Assembly: GCA_021160785.1 (NCBI GenBank)
Contig: JAGHBX010000135.1
Location: forward strand, 1-6,909
DNA from: Planctomycetota bacterium
GTDB taxonomy: Bacteria > Planctomycetota > Phycisphaerae > Sedimentisphaerales > Anaerohalosphaeraceae
Direction: 5' to 3'
Length of the DNA: 6,909 nt
Part shown: piece after piece, positions 5,052 to 6,909 of the stretch
Layout: every line of letters starts with the position of its first letter
Numbering within the stretch: position 1 is the stretch's first letter
Notes under the pieces: generated by a model
What the model was told of the DNA's origin: nothing
The model's input: only the letters and a program-made list of their open reading frames with translations
The model's database searches: none
Position numbers and translations under genes: made by a program

Positions 5052-5130
5052 CAGACAGCAATAGCCACCCTCAGGCTGCCGTAAGGGCGATAATTGGCAG
5101 ATAACGCATTATTTTACAAGGAACGAGGAT

Positions 5131-5619
5131 TTGGACCCAGCCGCCGCCGGAAATCTCAGTTCCTCACTTGAGGATTACCTCGAAGCGATATTCAACCTCA
5201 CCGCCGACGGTGAGGTCGCCCGAAGCAAGGACATCGCCGACTCACTCAAGGTCGCCAAGTCCTCCGTCACAGGCGCGATCAAGACCCTTGCCGAAAAGAA
5301 ACTCGTCAACCACAAACCCTACGGCTATGTTACCCTCACGCCCGCAGGACGAGCCGCCGCCCAGAACGTCGCAAGAAAGCACGACATTATCAAGTTATTC
5401 TTCGTCAACATCCTCGGTGTGGACGACACACTCGCCCAGGACGCCGCCTGCAAGGCCGAGCACGTTCTCGGCCCGGATATTATCCGACGGCTTCTCGATT
5501 TCACGGAGTTTGTAACTACCCGAAATGGAAGCGGTTACAATCTCGCTGGCGAATTCAGAAAGTTCAGCCGAAACAGCAATACGCAAACCGACAGTATGGA
5601 GGCCGCGCAAAATGGCTGA
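5131..5619 (+). CDS. DtxR/MntR-family metal-dependent transcriptional repressor
   Basis: The 162-residue protein has an N-terminal winged helix (SSLEDYLEAIFNL 11-23, recognition region RSKDIADSLKVAKSSVTGAI 31-50, wing HKPYGYVTLTPAG 61-73). The metal-binding dimerisation domain follows, with ARKHDIIKLFF (81-91) and ACKAEHVLG (106-114). Putative ligands are D15, E18, H84, C107, E110 and H111. D15 is the residue type found in MntR where DtxR has Met10, while C107 matches DtxR Cys102 where MntR has Glu99, so the metal preference cannot be read off simply. It lacks the C-terminal SH3/FeoA-like domain of DtxR and IdeR and ends in a short polar tail. The start is TTG, supported by AAGGAA (5118-5123) 7 nt upstream. 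Expected role: represses its own operon when iron (or manganese) is sufficient. It overlaps feoA by 8 nt. Confidence 0.9.
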   Translation: MDPAAAGNLSSSLEDYLEAIFNLTADGEVARSKDIADSLKVAKSSVTGAIKTLAEKKLVNHKPYGYVTLTPAGRAAAQNVARKHDIIKLFFVNILGVDDTLAQDAACKAEHVLGPDIIRRLLDFTEFVTTRNGSGYNLAGEFRKFSRNSNTQTDSMEAAQNG

Positions 5620-5863
5620 TAAGACACAAATGCCACTATCGATGGTCCACACCGGCCGGACAGTAAAACTCGCAGGCATCAACGCCGGATACGGTCTCAA
5701 GGGCCGATTGGCTGCTATGGGTATGGTCGGCAGCGTTGAGATTATCGTCATCAGCAACAACTCGCCCGGCCCGCTCGTCGTCAACGTAAAAGGCGCAAAA
5801 ATTGCACTAGGAAGGGGCATAGCGTACAAAGTTATGGTCCGCTGCGACCAAACCGGAAAATAG
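5612..5863 (+). CDS. feoA: ferrous iron transport protein FeoA
   Basis: A small 83-residue SH3-like protein with the FeoA pattern GYGLKGRLAAMGMVGSVEII (26-45), then GPLVVNVKGAKIALGRGIAYKV (53-74). FeoA is a cytosolic partner of the FeoB iron transporter and is required for its full activity in studied species, perhaps through the FeoB cytosolic domain. The ATG at 5612 overlaps the stop of the regulator gene by 8 nt and has GGAGG 9 nt upstream. The frame is open further upstream, but that would place about 29 extra residues inside the dtxR coding sequence with no family support. Confidence 0.92.
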   Translation: MADKTQMPLSMVHTGRTVKLAGINAGYGLKGRLAAMGMVGSVEIIVISNNSPGPLVVNVKGAKIALGRGIAYKVMVRCDQTGK

Positions 5864-5865
5864 TA

Positions 5866-6909
5866 ATGGCAAAGAAACTGAGCATCGCCCTGGCGGGCAA
5901 CCCCAACAGCGGCAAGACAACCGTCTTTAACGCCCTTACCGGCGCCCGCCAGCACGTGGCAAACTACCCCGGTGTAACCGTCGAAGAGAAAACTGGTCTG
6001 CGTCGATACAAAGACTACGATATCCGTGTCGTGGACTTGCCCGGAACCTATAGCCTCACCGCCTATTCCGTCGAGGAACTCGTCGCACGAAACTACATCA
6101 TCGAAGAGCACCCCGATGTCGTCGTCGACATCATCGACTCATCCAATATCGAACGCAATCTCTACCTCGCCACCCAGCTCCTGGAGATGAACGTCCCGTT
6201 AGTGCTGGCTTTCAACATGAGCGACGTCGCCCGCCAGAGAGGCCTGACATTCGACACGGATACACTCGCTCAACTCTTCGGCGCGCCGATTGTGATGATG
6301 GTCGGCAACAAAGGCGAGGGGTTAGACGAACTCCTTGAAACCATCGTCCAACTCGCCGAACGCGGTCCGGCATGGGTGATGAACAGGCTTCAGTACGGCG
6401 ACGAAATCGAAGAGGAACTCGCCCGAATACAGGCCGACCTCGATTCCGAACACGAACTCGTCGAAAAATACGGCAAACGCTGGCTTGCCCTGAAACTGCT
6501 CGAAAACGACAAGGAGATAGTCGAAAAAGGGCACAGCGACCAAGTCCTGCAGGCCGTCGAGACAAGTCGCCGCCACATCGCCGCGATATTCGGCGACGAA
6601 CCACAAATCGTCGTCGCCGACAGGAGATACGGCTTCATATCCGGCGCATGTCAGGAAGCCGTCCAGAGTTCGACCGAGCTTCGCCACGACATATCCGACC
6701 TGGCGGACACCGTCCTGACCCACCGCATCCTCGGCCTGCCCATCTTCATAGCCCTCATGTACCTCGTCTTCCAACTCACCTTCATGTTGGGCGAGTACCC
6801 CATGGGCTGGCTGGAAAACTTCTTCGCATTCGCCGCCGGATTTCTCACCGTACACTGGCCCGGCGACCCCGGCGGCCCGCTCCAATCCCTCGTCGTCGAC
6901 GGCATAATA
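5866..6909 (+). CDS. feoB: ferrous iron transporter FeoB, N-terminal 348 residues (continues beyond the window)
   Basis: The frame opens 2 nt after the feoA stop and is uninterrupted to the right edge. The G domain is complete: P-loop GNPNSGKT (11-18), G2 threonine T38 in YPGVTVEEK, G3 DLPG (57-60), G4 NMSD (117-120), and a G5-region VGNKGEG (146-152). The helical spacer domain covers about 170-260 and ends in DRRYGFISGACQEAV. The first membrane helix begins near residue 288 (RILGLPIFIALMYLVFQ). The remaining membrane core with the Gate motifs lies outside the window. FeoB moves Fe(II) across the inner membrane, gated by GTP binding. It fits the iron-regulated promoter and the feoA gene upstream. 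The ribosome site is weak (GGA 9 nt upstream), so coupling to feoA translation is likely. Confidence 0.96.
   Translation, partial: MAKKLSIALAGNPNSGKTTVFNALTGARQHVANYPGVTVEEKTGLRRYKDYDIRVVDLPGTYSLTAYSVEELVARNYIIEEHPDVVVDIIDSSNIERNLYLATQLLEMNVPLVLAFNMSDVARQRGLTFDTDTLAQLFGAPIVMMVGNKGEGLDELLETIVQLAERGPAWVMNRLQYGDEIEEELARIQADLDSEHELVEKYGKRWLALKLLENDKEIVEKGHSDQVLQAVETSRRHIAAIFGDEPQIVVADRRYGFISGACQEAVQSSTELRHDISDLADTVLTHRILGLPIFIALMYLVFQLTFMLGEYPMGWLENFFAFAAGFLTVHWPGDPGGPLQSLVVDGII

Larger units (their letters stand above)
4878..5130. other. divergent intergenic region with promoters and iron-type operators
   Basis: No gene is seen here. The right half holds the promoter and two operator-like palindromes of the dtxR-feoAB operon, plus a leader of about 105 nt before the TTG start. 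The leader has short stem potential (CTGCC 5076-5080 with GGCAG 5096-5100; CCCT 5068-5071 with AGGG 5084-5087) but no riboswitch that I recognise. The left half may hold the leftward promoter. On the minus strand there is TTGACA (4911-4906), a 16-bp spacer and a poor -10, TAGGCT (4889-4884), which would start RNA at about the HYExAFE ATG. The stretch 4945-4990 is rich in T runs and AT. Confidence 0.6.

Noticed and set aside
5045..5130. Possible metal riboswitch in the dtxR leader
   Set aside because: Only short, weak stems are visible, and I could not match the conserved bases of any metal riboswitch. The operator pair already explains metal control.

Overview
The window looks like a chromosomal segment of an anaerobic or fermentative bacterium, most likely a planctomycete of the Phycisphaerae type. 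Three things point there: a HYExAFE-family protein (a family I know from planctomycetes), a phosphate butyryl/acetyltransferase-type enzyme, and a biotin synthase whose auxiliary-cluster ligands differ from the E. coli enzyme in the way reported for obligate anaerobes. The assignment is inference; no rRNA or tRNA gene is present to confirm it.

Left part (1-4877, all minus strand). Reading in the direction of transcription, the order is HYExAFE nuclease-like protein, Ptb-like phosphate acyltransferase, ACT-domain protein, four-helix-bundle (S23/IVS-type) protein, biotin synthase BioB, a small two-helix membrane protein, 16S rRNA methyltransferase RsmD, and the first 167 codons of a class II CCA-adding/poly(A) polymerase that runs off the left edge. 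Neighbouring genes overlap by 22 nt (HYExAFE/Ptb), 10 nt (BioB/membrane protein) and 47 nt (RsmD/nucleotidyltransferase), or lie 7 nt apart (Ptb/ACT). This suggests one long mixed operon of housekeeping and metabolic genes.

The four-helix-bundle gene is the exception. It sits between two arrays of a 7-bp repeat (GTGAATA/GTTAATA/GTGAGTA) in opposite orientation, which share a 29-bp inverted match with one mismatch. The arrays fill almost exactly the spaces between this gene and its neighbours. It looks like a compact cassette inserted between the ACT gene and bioB, and it is the most interesting object in the window.

Right part (4878-6909). A 253-bp divergent spacer carries a strong sigma-70-type promoter (TTGACA, 17-bp spacer, TATATT). 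A near-consensus DtxR/IdeR-type operator overlaps the promoter spacer, and a second, weaker copy with the same arm spacing lies just downstream of the expected transcription start. The genes that follow are dtxR-family regulator, feoA and feoB (feoB cut by the right edge). They overlap by 8 nt or lie 2 nt apart, and form an apparently self-regulated ferrous-iron uptake operon. The regulator would sense Fe(II) or Mn(II), close the operator when metal is sufficient, and so limit synthesis of the FeoAB transporter.
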